A stretch of 64,000 nucleotides of DNA from Melitaea cinxia (lineage: Eukaryota > Arthropoda > Insecta > Lepidoptera > Nymphalidae), in the NCBI RefSeq assembly GCF_905220565.1, contig NC_059401.1, positions 7,279,001-7,343,000 of the forward strand, in the 5' to 3' direction. Within the stretch, counting starts at the first letter, position 1. Each line of letters opens with the position of its first letter. The notes under the pieces were generated by a model. That model was not told where the DNA came from and made no database searches. It was given only the letters and a program-made list of their open reading frames with translations. The position numbers and the translations under genes are program-made. Positions 1-11,700 of the stretch are shown one piece after another.

Positions 1-75
1 TGATCGCAGGATGATGGAAGGACGGAAAATGATTTTTTCGAGCCCCTGTATTTGAAAAAAATATGCAACTCATAC

Positions 76-224
76 CTCGTAAGTGTTGTCGGAACGCAAG
101 AAGTCGCTGACAACAAAATTGTTGTTGACATAAATAGCAGCTTCTTGCCAGAAGTATGTGATTAATTCCACTCGAGTTCGAGATGCACTTAGTTGTCTGA
201 TGATTGAACATAGGTCGGCTGTAC
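76..224 (-). pseudogene. Second copy of exon 10 of the CFAP70-like gene, within a duplicated segment
   Basis: Positions 1-363 match 9373-9735 at about 98% identity, with the first 205 bases identical. The segment contains a full 149-nt exon equal to exon 10 (9448-9596) of the CFAP70-like gene. Reading frame, acceptor AG and donor GTATGA are all intact. The only coding change is Ala to Ser in the Leu-Cys-Ala-Ile stretch. On the minus strand the copy lies downstream of every other exon of that gene, so it cannot replace exon 10 in that transcript. It may be the edge of a second gene copy beyond the window, a stranded duplicate exon, or an assembly duplication. The right breakpoint is near 363; the left one is outside the window. 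Confidence 0.8.
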
Positions 225-483
225 CTTCAAGTGATTGAATTTATGATCTTATAAATGTAACTCTGCACTAAGAATTCTTAAATTTTACATTTTTAATAAA
301 CAAAACTTTCTACTACAAGGAAGGAAACTCGAAGTAAAAATAATGTTATTGTTGGTAAGGAAGGAAGAAGTCTTATCGCTAGAGTAGCGATCTCTTCCAG
401 ACAACCTTTGGGCATATAGGACACAGCGTAGTGAAAAAGCGGTAGGGAAGTGTACACAGAGAAGTGACAATTAGTGTCACCTA

Positions 484-572
484 GAACAATATCAACTATC
501 GAGTACAAATACACATACATATACAGCACAATACATACATACATAGATACATACATACAAACATATATATAT

Positions 573-617
<45 letters not shown>

Positions 618-660
618 CATACATACACATATATATACATACGCATAAAAATACTATACC
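484..660. repeat. Microsatellite tract (ACAT/AT-rich)
   Basis: Alternating ATAC/ACAT and AT dinucleotide runs form simple-sequence DNA with no gene. Long open frames on both strands here (293-748 and 474-806) arise from Tyr-Ile-type codons of the microsatellite. Confidence 0.9.
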
Positions 661-1029
661 TACATATAAACGAAATACATATAATATGGATAAAATTTAT
701 ATTGTTTTTAATATATATTTTTTTATGGAGATCGCTTATGAATAGCATAATATTAATATGTCACCAAACTGATTTTATTACAAGTCGCTTGGCAGCCTCT
801 CGATAGATATAGTAGGTACCTACTAATTATTTAGAGGTTTTGCTTAGAAAGTGAAGTGAAAAGCTACTGTTATTTTTATATTACTAACAAAATAAAATCG
901 GAAATAAAAAATATAGCCTTAATCTTCGAACACTGATTTTAGTGATTTTCTGAGGTGAGAAACAAAATGTTTTATTATGTAATTTGATAACTAGGTATAT
1001 ATAAACTATTTACTGTTGTCTGTGTGCAG

Positions 1030-1171
1030 GGTTTCCGGTATGGGACTATTTGTTTATTTCCTCATTTGGTTAACTCAGAAGTTGGCGCAATTGCCGAGCC
1101 CGCCGCCTCCAGATGTCGAACCAACCCCTCCGCATGACCGGCATATGCCACCGCAAGATGTACAATATTGA
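1030..1171 (+). CDS. 43-residue membrane micropeptide, function unknown (CDS 1040-1171)
   Basis: An ATG at 1040 opens a 43-codon frame ending at TGA 1169-1171. Residues 2-12 are strongly hydrophobic (Leu-Phe-Val-Tyr-Phe-Leu-Ile-Trp-Leu) and could form a short membrane anchor. The rest is rich in Pro (Ser-Pro-Pro-Pro-Pro-Asp, Glu-Pro-Thr-Pro-Pro). The exon starts after a good acceptor (TGTGTGCAG, ending 1029). A matching donor GAG/GTGAGA at 954/955 gives a 75-bp intron in the 5' UTR, with no ATG just upstream. An AATAAA at 1223-1228 lies about 50 bases past the stop. The local GC-rich, codon-like composition contrasts with its surroundings. I do not recognise the family; it resembles small mitochondrial or ER single-pass proteins only in general form. 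It could instead be the last exon of a longer protein, since the frame is open a few codons before the ATG. Confidence 0.55.
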
Positions 1172-1222
1172 TAAATCTGCATTTAAACTCGACATAAATG
1201 TCGACAGTTTTTATTAAAAGAG

Positions 1223-1228
1223 AATAAA
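1223..1228 (+). terminator. Polyadenylation signal AATAAA
   Basis: AATAAA lies about 50 bases after the stop codon of the micropeptide frame at 1040-1171, on the same strand. It supports a transcript end here. Confidence 0.45.
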
Positions 1229-1264
1229 TAACTGCTAAGATTTATAAATTTTATTATTTTAATA

Positions 1265-1640
1265 GAATATCCCACTGTTAGGCAGAGCCTCTTTCCCCAT
1301 GTAGGATCCCCAGGAAGGATCAGAGCTTAATCCACCATGCAGCTCCAAATGCGGGTATATATTATAATTATATTCCCTACGATGAGTAGCGATCGCTATC
1401 AGGTGTACATATATGATAACAACCGGGACCGGCGGCTTACCGGGTGCTCACCGAGATACGACGGGAAGACCCACAAGGACAGTACATCAAAACTGGAAAG
1501 AAATATTTGTACAAATACAAATATTTATCTCGAGAGGGAATCGAACCCGCAAACCGCCGGTATTTAAGGGCATACATGCCACACGCACCATTACGGTGCC
1601 CACTATACCGGAGCGGTTGTTCAGTATACGTGTCTCATTA
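1265..1640 (-). mobile_element. tRNA-derived SINE, family A (minus orientation)
   Basis: This is a reverse copy of the SINE whose plus-strand copy is at 4435-4800. It shares the tail text about 'agtgggatat' and 'ctgatccttc', the 'acctgatagcgatc' core, and a tRNA-like B box with a GGTTCGA core near 1540. Family A recurs at 12555-12850 (+), 6480-6585 (+, tail only), 49295-49395 (-, tail only), 50780-50940 (-, head) and 56885-57110 (-). Confidence 0.75.
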
Positions 1641-2329
1641 TAACGTTTCAATTGATGATTGGATACAAATACTTTTTTTATTGTAAATAAAATTAATTAG
1701 GTTTCAAAACCAGCGTTATTATAAGTCACTGAATGTTAGTTCTAGTTTATTTATCCGAGTCGTGAGCGTCATCACAAACATGAAATAACTTTCGTTACTG
1801 ACGTTCTAAACTTATTAACTTTTTCCTTTTCCTTTTTATATCATATCTTTATTCTATTTTTAACATTCATAATATACAACCGTCTCGTTCTGATTTCAGT
1901 AAACTTCTATTAAAATATTATTTTCAAAAAGTGTTACCTATCTAATGTTGAATAAATTACTATCCTATCAATCCTGTTTAGTAAACGTAAACACTAAAAT
2001 TATATGCCTGTATAATTCTATACGTAATCTTATAAAGAAAACACATTTTTTAGTAATCAAGTTTATTTTTCGATATCACGACAGTAATTCAAATATTAAG
2101 ATTTTCACACATTTCACAACAGCATTCTTGTATAATTTTACCAAGGCGAAAGCAAAAAGACTTTTGCTCTCCCAAACTTTGTTTTATGTGCTCTTCAATG
2201 GGTTTATTGTAATTACACTGCAATAAATAATCATCTATAAGATACACACACGGTCATCTGTTCCTAAGATTAGCAACTGAATGCTTGTGTTTAGGTTACA
2301 GCCGACTGGTATAGTTACATTTTTTTATT

Positions 2330-2415
2330 GATAAATATACATCTCGGGTTGGAAATCGAGCCCACAACCCCCGGGGCAGAAAGCAGAGCCATTGCATTCT
2401 GCGCCAACATGCTAC
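2330..2415 (-). mobile_element. tRNA-like SINE head, family B
   Basis: Read on the minus strand this has a CTGCTTTCTGC segment followed by a B-box-like GGGCTCGATTTCC. It matches the SINE head at 63873-63960, so it is a fragment of a second tRNA-derived SINE family rather than a tRNA gene. Confidence 0.55.
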
Positions 2416-2504
2416 ACGAGCAGAAATTAGTACACAATTTGTAAAGATTCATTAGTGTTTATGTATTCTAGTCTTTTGATACTCCTTTATACTAAAATTT
2501 AATT

Positions 2505-2640
2505 AAGTCAAAAACAACTTTATTCAAATAGGCTTAAAAGCACTTTCGAATCGTCATTTTACAAATTAAAATTTTAACGTGATTATTATTGTTTTTAAAA
2601 GTAAAGTTTACTACCTTCTAAGTTAACGTGAGTTTTAAAA
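2505..2640 (+). repeat. Dispersed repeat copy ('aactttattcaaatag' family)
   Basis: The block running AACTTTATTCAAATAGGC through CACTTTCGAATCGTC recurs at 14260-14420. It is a non-coding dispersed repeat. Here it lies downstream (minus-strand sense) of the last recognised CFAP70-like exon. Confidence 0.6.
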
Positions 2641-2728
2641 TAGGACCAGAAGATGCGAGATTAGCATAAAAAAAAATTAGACATTGCAAATAGTTACATA
2701 AAATTATATTAATACATATCAGAGGTAC

Positions 2729-5700
2729 CAGAGTTGCCATCTCTTTGCAGTACTGTCGCCTGGCGCTAGGCGAGAGTAGTCTCGCCAGAAGCGCCCAGGC
2801 GCGCCCTGCTCGGCGGTCACAATTAAGCGCTCTTGTTGCGCAATCGATTGCATTCGATCTTGCAATTAGCTGATCGTCTTTTGTTTCCGCGTCTCCACGG
2901 TCTCCGGTATTACTATGCTGGTTACAAAAAATCGATTTAGTTGAATATGCTTAAACATTTCAGGAATGTATTTAAAATTAATAATGAAGCATATTTTTGT
3001 TTATAATTTTTTGTAAAATTAGGTTTCTTCGGATATTTAGACTATATAATTGTGTTTGCTCGCAAACGAAAAAAAAACCGACTACGTACCTAAGTAGGCA
3101 AAAAGAATTAACAAACGTACTAGTCGTCCCTACGACTTTCGAGGTTTTCCCTCGACTTCTCTGGGATTCCATCATCAGATCCTGGTTTCCTTATCATAGT
3201 ACCACACTTGGGATATCTCCTTTGCAACAAAAAAAGAATTATCAAAATCGGTTCATAAACCACGAAGTTATCCCCGAACATACATAAAAAAACACACACA
3301 CACACACACACATATATATACTAGCTGACTAGGCAAACGTGGGGTTGGTGGTAGAAGGGTGAAAATTTAGGGTTGTATGTATTTTTCAACGCCAAATCAC
3401 AATAAAATAAAAAATAAATAATTTATCTGAAAATAAAAAAAATAATGTTGTTAGATTCTCAGACCTACTCAATATGCACACAAAATTTTATGAGAATCGG
3501 TCAAGCCGTTTCGGAGGAGTTTAACTACAAACACCGCGAACTAGGAATGGCTGGCATGTTTACGTTGTTCGCTATTTGCACCCATGACATTTTATTAGAC
3601 AACCTGTTTTAAACATATTTGAAATGTAAAGGAGATCAAAATAAACCAACCGTGTTAACGAAAACATCTTAAGTGCTGTAGTTCGTACGAGTAGTGAAAA
3701 CAATACTTATTTATTTCTGTTACGTTTTTTACATTAGGGAGTAAAACAGCTTGTTGATTTTTCGTTTCACATATTACGAATGTGTAGTGTGCCGTCAAAT
3801 CGCGTATATACAGAATGTGTACTACAATCTTATGTACCTCTACAAGATGAGACAGGATTTTTTTTGACAGGATAGTTGTAATTGAAAAAATATATTTCAA
3901 TTACTATATATAGTCTACAATCTACCGTATTTTATTTACCGTTATCCAATCCTCAGCGAATGTGATCCAAGCATAAGCACTGGGATGACGACGAACAATA
4001 TCAGAAAGTGTTGAACGTATTCGTTGACAGTCATGTCGTGGCAAGGAAAGAAGAGTCCTATAATTATAAACACGTCGCAGTTATGAGCTAGATAGTTAAA
4101 TTACTTGTAACTGTTCAATTAGGCGGATAGCCTTATTCCACTGAAAATAATACTATATAAAATAGACAGATGCTTCGCAAGTGCGTTGTCAACTTTACCC
4201 TCAATTCTCCCCAGGAGTTCTGGTCACCTTACTCACCAGAGGACCACAACATTGCTTGATAGCCGTATTATTTGGCAGTGATCTTCTATATGCTGCTGGA
4301 TTTTGATCAGGAAATTTCCTGCTGTGCCCTACCTCAGTTCTTCGAGCGGCAGTTTTTTTCGACGACATGCCGACATATGTATCAATAAAAGTTGAATTTA
4401 TTCTATGCCTTAAATAACTATTACGTATACATGTTTATTGATGCCGCGTTGACGCAACGGTTACAGCCATGGATTGTATCTGTTGTACCTGTAGCGCTGG
4501 CGGTTGCGGGTTCGATCCCCGCACATGACAAACATTTGTATTGGCCATACAGGTGTTTGCCGTGGTTTGGGTGTTTATGCAGTCCTTGTGGGTCTCCCCA
4601 CCGTGCCTCGGAGAGCAAGTTAAGCCGTCGGTCCCGGTTGTTATCATGTACACCTGATAGCGATCTTTACTCATAGTAGGGAATATATTCGCCAACCCGC
4701 ATTGGAGCAGCGTGGTGGATTAAGCTCTGATCCTTCTCCTACATGGGAAAAGAGGCCTATGCCTAGAAGTGGGATATTATAGGCGGAAGCGTGATACATA
4801 TTCATTATAATTTAAATTGTTTTTATCGTCAAATTTATTTACAATCAAATTATCAATTCAATAATACATACATCAAACTTGTTTTTAGTGGTCCGTAGTC
4901 GGTAATATCACAAAAACTGAGGTAGGGTACAGCAGAAGATCCTGCTGTGCCCTACCTCAGTAAGTCATCATCGTTATCGTCATCAGTATCTAGATGTAAG
5001 TATGGGTCTAAAAGTCTGACATGCACTGATATACTCATTAGTTTGTATACAGGGCCTTTCGGCATCGAATTCAATGACAGTTTAATATTAAATTATCATC
5101 TGTCATTTATATCTCACTATCTCTAATTTTTCCTTTTTTATAATTCGCCAGAATAGCGGGCATATACTATGAGATGTTGTAAACAGTTAAACGTTTGATT
5201 CATTAGTTAGTTGCAGTTAAAAATTAATAAAATCTATCTATTAATAACAAATTTACTTTTATAAGGGAATATTAGCAGTTAGTATAAGTAGCCATGAATG
5301 AGTAAATGTTAAAGTAATTAGTTAGGGTTTTTGCGGTATTAACAACATAGGTATAAAAATTAATGAAAATGAAAAAACTAAGTTCTAAATATAGTTAGTC
5401 TGAACATACGCGTATGGGCTTAAACAACTGCCAGCTTTGTTGAAAGACGCCACCGATGAAGTAAAATCTTTCTTCTTGTGATAGCATTCACCTTCAAGAC
5501 TTCTTAAGTAACTAATCTATAAAAGAGATCGAAATATCTATGGGTAAGTTCAAATACAAAAGTCGAAACTTTGATCAATGTTTCGATTGAAGTTAAAGTT
5601 TAAGATAGAATAAATAAATAGGACAAAAAATGTTAAGTTGGTATAAAAAACAAAGTTTATATACTTCTCCAAACTTTTCTATTCCTTGCTTAAGGTGACA

Positions 5701-8700
5701 CAAAGCGTCATCAACCTGTCCTTTTAGTCGGCAGCAGAGAGCAACCATGTGGTAATACACTGGAGATTCGCCAGTTTCTGACAGCGCTCGCGCTATACAT
5801 ACTTCAGCTAACTGAGTAAATTCAAAAAATAACATAATTTCATTATCAGTCTCAATCATTAAAATAAATAAAATAAATTATTTAAATAACTAATAATAAC
5901 CTAATTGATCAGCTACCACCGTAGTCAGTCAGAATGAAAATTTTACTACGAATACTACGAATAAAAAAAATGCAGACACAGTATTCTTAGGGTTTTCTAG
6001 GATATAGTTACATTTTACGTCAAGTAACGTAATAAGATGTCGGCCTTTTGAAGCTTACGAAATAGGGCAGTTTTCATTACCCTATTTTTTAACTTATAGA
6101 GTATTTTAATTTTGTGATGAATTGTAAATGTTATAAATACTCGTAGTATAACGACTTAGAAAACAAACACAACGGGGAAGTCGTAAAACAAATTTTGGTT
6201 TGGTATTTTACAAATATTTTTCCTTAATGTTCTATTTTATTTTTAACTATGAAACTACTGAAAGGTTTTTTGCAAAACAAATTGACTGAATGATTTGCCC
6301 GCTGAAGCGAAACGTGTAGGGTGATACAGGTCAAAGCATAATTACAGTATCGATATTAAGTATGTAGTTAACAATGTATTGACATAAGGTGAGAATTTAC
6401 GGTATATGGTATATAGGTTCATATAACTAACTAACTATAGTTCATAAACGACGAAGTTATCCTCGAACATACATTAAAAACCCGCCAACTCGTATTGGAG
6501 CAGCGTGGTGGATTAAGCTCTGATCCTTCTCCTACATGGGGAAAGAGGCCTATGCCCAGTAGTGGGATATTACAGGCTAAAGCGTATACATTAAAAAAAT
6601 ATATATAAAAAAATATAATAAAAATATATATACAAGCATTTTTTCAAAAATTCAAAGTAAAATTTACCGTATATTATTCACAGACCATGTAGCCTATCAA
6701 TAACCATCGCATTTTCTAAACCTAAACAACATACATGTCAATTGAAGCCATCTTTTGAAAGCGACCGAATTAAATTGTGCAGCCAATATCTACGTCATAA
6801 TTTTTTGAAATACTGTTGTGAGTTCTCATTATTCAGTTGCATTATTAAACTACAACCTTATCCTTTAAAGGCAAAGAGGAACTCAGCCCTGGGTTTTTAT
6901 AGTGTTTTCTACTATACTTACAGTTATAGCTCGCAGTCTAAGAAGGAGATCAGCCGCATCATAGTACAAACTGGTACCGGGAAGTAAAGGCGTATTGTCC
7001 CACCAGTCTCCGAGCTCCTGTTCCCATACACGAGCGTATCGCATCTCTTCTGATAGACCTACAGCTTTTGTCCTGATAAATGTATCATTAATATTTTACC
7101 AGTATTTATCGAACATTCTATTGAGGTAGGATACAGCAACAAATACCCTGCTCAAAATGTGGAGCAGCGCGTCTGGGGAAGTACCGCAACTTTATAGAAG
7201 ATCACAGCTAAGTAATACTCTTTTAAAAAAGATTTACATTTCTGTGTTGAGTAAGATGGCCAGAGCTTCTGGGGAGGTTTAGAGGTAGAGTCGGTAAAGA
7301 GCATGCGATATTTTTAGTTTTGAAGGCGTCTATAGGCTACGGTGACCGTTAATACTGAGGAAGGCCACAGCAAAACATACATACAAAAAGATAATAATTA
7401 AAATACTTTATACAATACATGCTATCGTGATGCTGATTGATTAGTTACTTTTTTATTTGATCCATTACTTTCTGAGCCATATCGAAGAGTTCTCGGTAAA
7501 GATAATACGCATTGGCAGCTACCCATAAAGTAGTCCAGTGTGGATATAGAGACAGCAAAGCAACAAAAAATGGCTCTGCAGCATCAGGGTCGTCTTCTAA
7601 TACCATACATCCTTTTGATAAGAGACTGTAAGAGAAATACCATGAACTATACAAGCATTACGAAAAGAATGTATTTGTTTTGTATTTTATAAAATGATAC
7701 CGATCGATATAAATCATTCTCTAATTGTTTCAACTTTTCATTATTTAGAATATTGACCTACCTAAATCATAGTTTTAACGAGTATGATAACGTACCAAGA
7801 TTTAGATAGAATTTCAAGTCTCCTAAACGTATTTTACGATACCACAGGTTGAAACCGTAGTATTTTTTTGTTTCTCTTATTACCTATCAGTTAATCTACG
7901 TATTGTTAATTGCGAAAACAACATTAACTGCAAAAAATGGAATGTGATGTCAGGTAGTACTACTAAGTTAAATTATATGACATACAAGCTTTAGAGGTGA
8001 ATTATTACTTCTTTTTAATTATATAGTAAGTATATAGTAAATACGAGTTTATTATATTTTAGTTTTAGTTTTTATATTAAATGTTTTATTGGATGATTAT
8101 CACCTTAATGGATGTCTTGGATTTAGTGACAGCGATCTATTAGTGCAAATATTAGCCCAGTTCTTGTCGATATCTCTAAGGCACGTCGCTAACTCTCTCC
8201 AATAATCTGCTTCTTTAGGTTTTTCTACAACTAACTAAAAAGAAGAAATTTTAGTGTAAGTTGAATAAAATATGGTAAATTTTAATAAGTAGTTTTGCAA
8301 CATATCTGCCAATGGTATGTAAGTGTAGAATCTACATTGTAAGGGATTCATTAGTCAAAATCCACGCTAAAAATTTGCGTCGTGATTGCAAATTATCATT
8401 TCATGTAATAAATGTTTAGTGTAGTCCAAGTCAAATACTATACTTTAAACACAAGAGTTTATTTGACATACAAAAAGTCGTCTGTCTTTATAAAAAAAAT
8501 TGTTAGTTCGTGATTTTTTTGACGTGATAACTTCTAATAAATCGATGAACGCAGGCTGCATGCACGAAAAAGGATGACTGATAGATCCTTTTCGCGCTTT
8601 GTGCCGTTACGCTCATTGTACGCTTGCGCCGCATCTATCTCTCTTCTACTAGATTGGCCTATGCGTCCGAGATGTTTTGTTATGACGTTGTTATGTTAAA

Positions 8701-11700
8701 CTACCGTCCGTAAACAAACTTTACAGACAACCAGTTTTTGTACATGGGATAGTTTTGAATACAAGACATATATATACAAACAGAAGTTTTATTATAAAAA
8801 ATAATTAGGTAAATATGCTCTATGGACATGCCTGTAAATAAAGATCCATGGCATGCTGAATGTCTTGCAGTTGTCGAGCATGCCTTGCGGCCCTCAACGT
8901 GACGTTCACTTCTTGCACTGCGCCATTGGCCGAAAGAGTTTCGTGAGTGATTTTCATAAGACAGGCGTGGGCTATCATTAGCATTTCCTTTTGAGTGTCA
9001 AATAAAAGAATTAAAATTCCATAACAAAAATACTCTTAACTTTTACAACTTAACAAAAAAAGTGTGTGTGTTAGCTCCAACACGCAACTGGAGGTTACTC
9101 CTTGAAACAGTTATAATTATATTGAAAAAGTATTCGTGCCTTTCTCGCCTAAAAAGTTCCGCGGTAAAACGTTACTCCTAGGACAGGTCTTAGCATCTTT
9201 GCTCAGTGCTACTGTTTCCAAGTATGTATTCATTTGAGTGTCAAAGTGATGTCAATGGCGATTTTTAGTATTTTTATTAAAAATTTATGTAACATATAAG
9301 GTTTACAGTTCATGAAACATACAAAATTAAAACATAAGCCTAAATAGGCAACAGGTTCCAAATATATATAGATGATCGCAGGATGATGGAAGGACGGAAA
9401 ATGATTTTTTCGAGCCCCTGTATTTGAAAAAAATATGCAACTCATACCTCGTAAGTGTTGTCGGAACGCAAGAAGTCGCTGACAACAAAATTGTTGTTGA
9501 CATAAATAGCAGCTTCTTGCCAGAAGTATGTGATTAATTCCACTCGAGTTCGAGATGCACTTAGTTGTCTGATGATTGCACATAGGTCGGCTGTACCTTG
9601 AAGTTATTGAATTTATGATCTTATAAATGTAACCCTGCACTAAGAATTCTTAAATTTTACATTTTTAATAAATAAAACTTTCTACTACAAGGAAGGAAAC
9701 TCAAAGTAAAAATAATGTTATTGTTGGCAAGGAAGTTGGAAGGCAAGATGAAATAGTTGTGTGACATCAGTCAGTGGCCTAGTGGAGGGTCGTTAATATA
9801 AATAGATTAGGCATACATCGAAGTATATATCATATATATAGTCATGTATTGAATATAAGCGGAGTTGTGTTGAGCTGCTAAATATATATTTACTTTTCAT
9901 AAAAATGAGTTTTACTTTACAACAGTCGTATAAAATAATAGAACGAAAATATCGAAACTTGATTGTTAGTTTACCATAGTAAGGCACATGTCGTATTGAG
10001 TTAGCCGCACTCCTCACTGTAGCCTGCCAGGAGCGATCGAGCGGGCCACGTCCAGAGCATTCTCTATTGATCGGTAGCGACTCGATATCTGTCATCATTT
10101 CCTTCATTTCCGATCTGCGAAATTTATTATCAAGAAGTCAAATCCGAGTATCGAAATTAATTTAAAAGTAACTACTTGATACATCTCTTAAGAATCATTA
10201 TGCTTTATCTCTATTATTCTCATTTTTATTTGTTTATTAATATTACGGGCAATATTATAAATGTAAAAGAAAACATATCGTTATTATGTATATAGTAATT
10301 ACAATTATATAGGTAGTAAATGTTTGTAATATTAAAAATAGCATCTAGTATAAAAACGTAGGTACAACATCTATCTTAAATAGTTTTTTTTGATAAGTAC
10401 AACAACTTTAATTTTATAAGTAAACTATATAAAATATTTACTGAGATATGTAAGGAGGTATGACTGCTTGCTTGAATGGTCGAGCTAGGGTAACTTCGAT
10501 GAGAGCGAAGGAGCAGTTTTTATCACTGACCACAGTTGGTGTCAGTAGAAATGGTTCATTGGAATTCATAGGCTCTGTTTTTTCTCTGAAATACAATTTA
10601 TTAAGTTAAATATTAATAGGAAAATAGGTAGATATCCTGTGTACTCAAAATAGTGTTTTTTCTTTCTATATCTACCTATTTTTTCCTTTTTAAATATACA
10701 TTGCAAATTGGCCTCTTAAAGTAAAAATAAAAACGTTAAATAAAATTTAGCATATATACGTTTATACGATAAATGTATAACATGTTTACTGGCCATTAAG
10801 AATTTTATTAAACATGATTTTACTTGTTAACTTTCTGCAAATTAGAGAGAACTCTTGGATTTTCATTAGATGTTAACAATTCGCAGCCGCACGTTTTCAT
10901 CATACTCTCCGACTCGATCCATTGCAACGGTACCACTAATCTTGTTGTTTTCTCTATTAAAATAATTATATAATATGTAAACGTATTTCATTATATATTG
11001 TGATTATATCAAACGTGGGTAATTATACCTAAACATAACTATATGTATATTATAAATAGGTACACTTTGATCCTTTTTGTGTTTTATCAGATATATATGT
11101 GCTTTTAATCATATTTTGTAGATATTTTTTAATCACATAATATCCACATGTATAATTAAGATTCTTTAGTCACATCATTTAGCTTTGAAAAAAGTCTCGT
11201 ATAGCATATGGCATTATTTATTAATAATTCACATATAAATGATAATAACAGAGTAAAGGCCTTGAGTAAAGGTTTGTCTTACAAGTAATTTACTTACCTC
11301 CTGGATAGAGGAGTTTAAAAAGGTCTATGAAACCCATAAAACTATAAAACAGGTCTTCTTCGTAAGTTTGAACCTCTAAGGGCCACTTGTATCTGCGTAG
11401 ATGTTCAGAGAGCCATTGCTCAGTGTCCTTAAGTAAAAGAGTTCGATGAAAAGAAGCCCACACTGTGGAATCTGATAAAATCATATAGGTACATACTACA
11501 TAGTTAAGCTTAGCCGTGAATGTATACTATGAATATACGAGATAATTGAAAGCAATAGAAGCCTATTATTTATATAATTTTCCCTTTTTTAACGTGTATT
11601 ATTAGTGTACGTGTACTATAAACAGATATAGTCAAATCATAATAAAGTTTTGAACCTACAAGTGTTTAAATGTTAATACGGGAAGCGCTTACTCTTACAC

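Noticed and set aside
293..806. Long open frames on both strands near the window start
   Set aside because: They translate AT/ACAT microsatellite and duplicated intron DNA, with Tyr-Ile-Val runs and no splice logic.
4421..4695. Three overlapping frames of 65-94 residues
   Set aside because: They lie wholly in the tRNA-derived SINE and recur as shadows wherever the SINE occurs.
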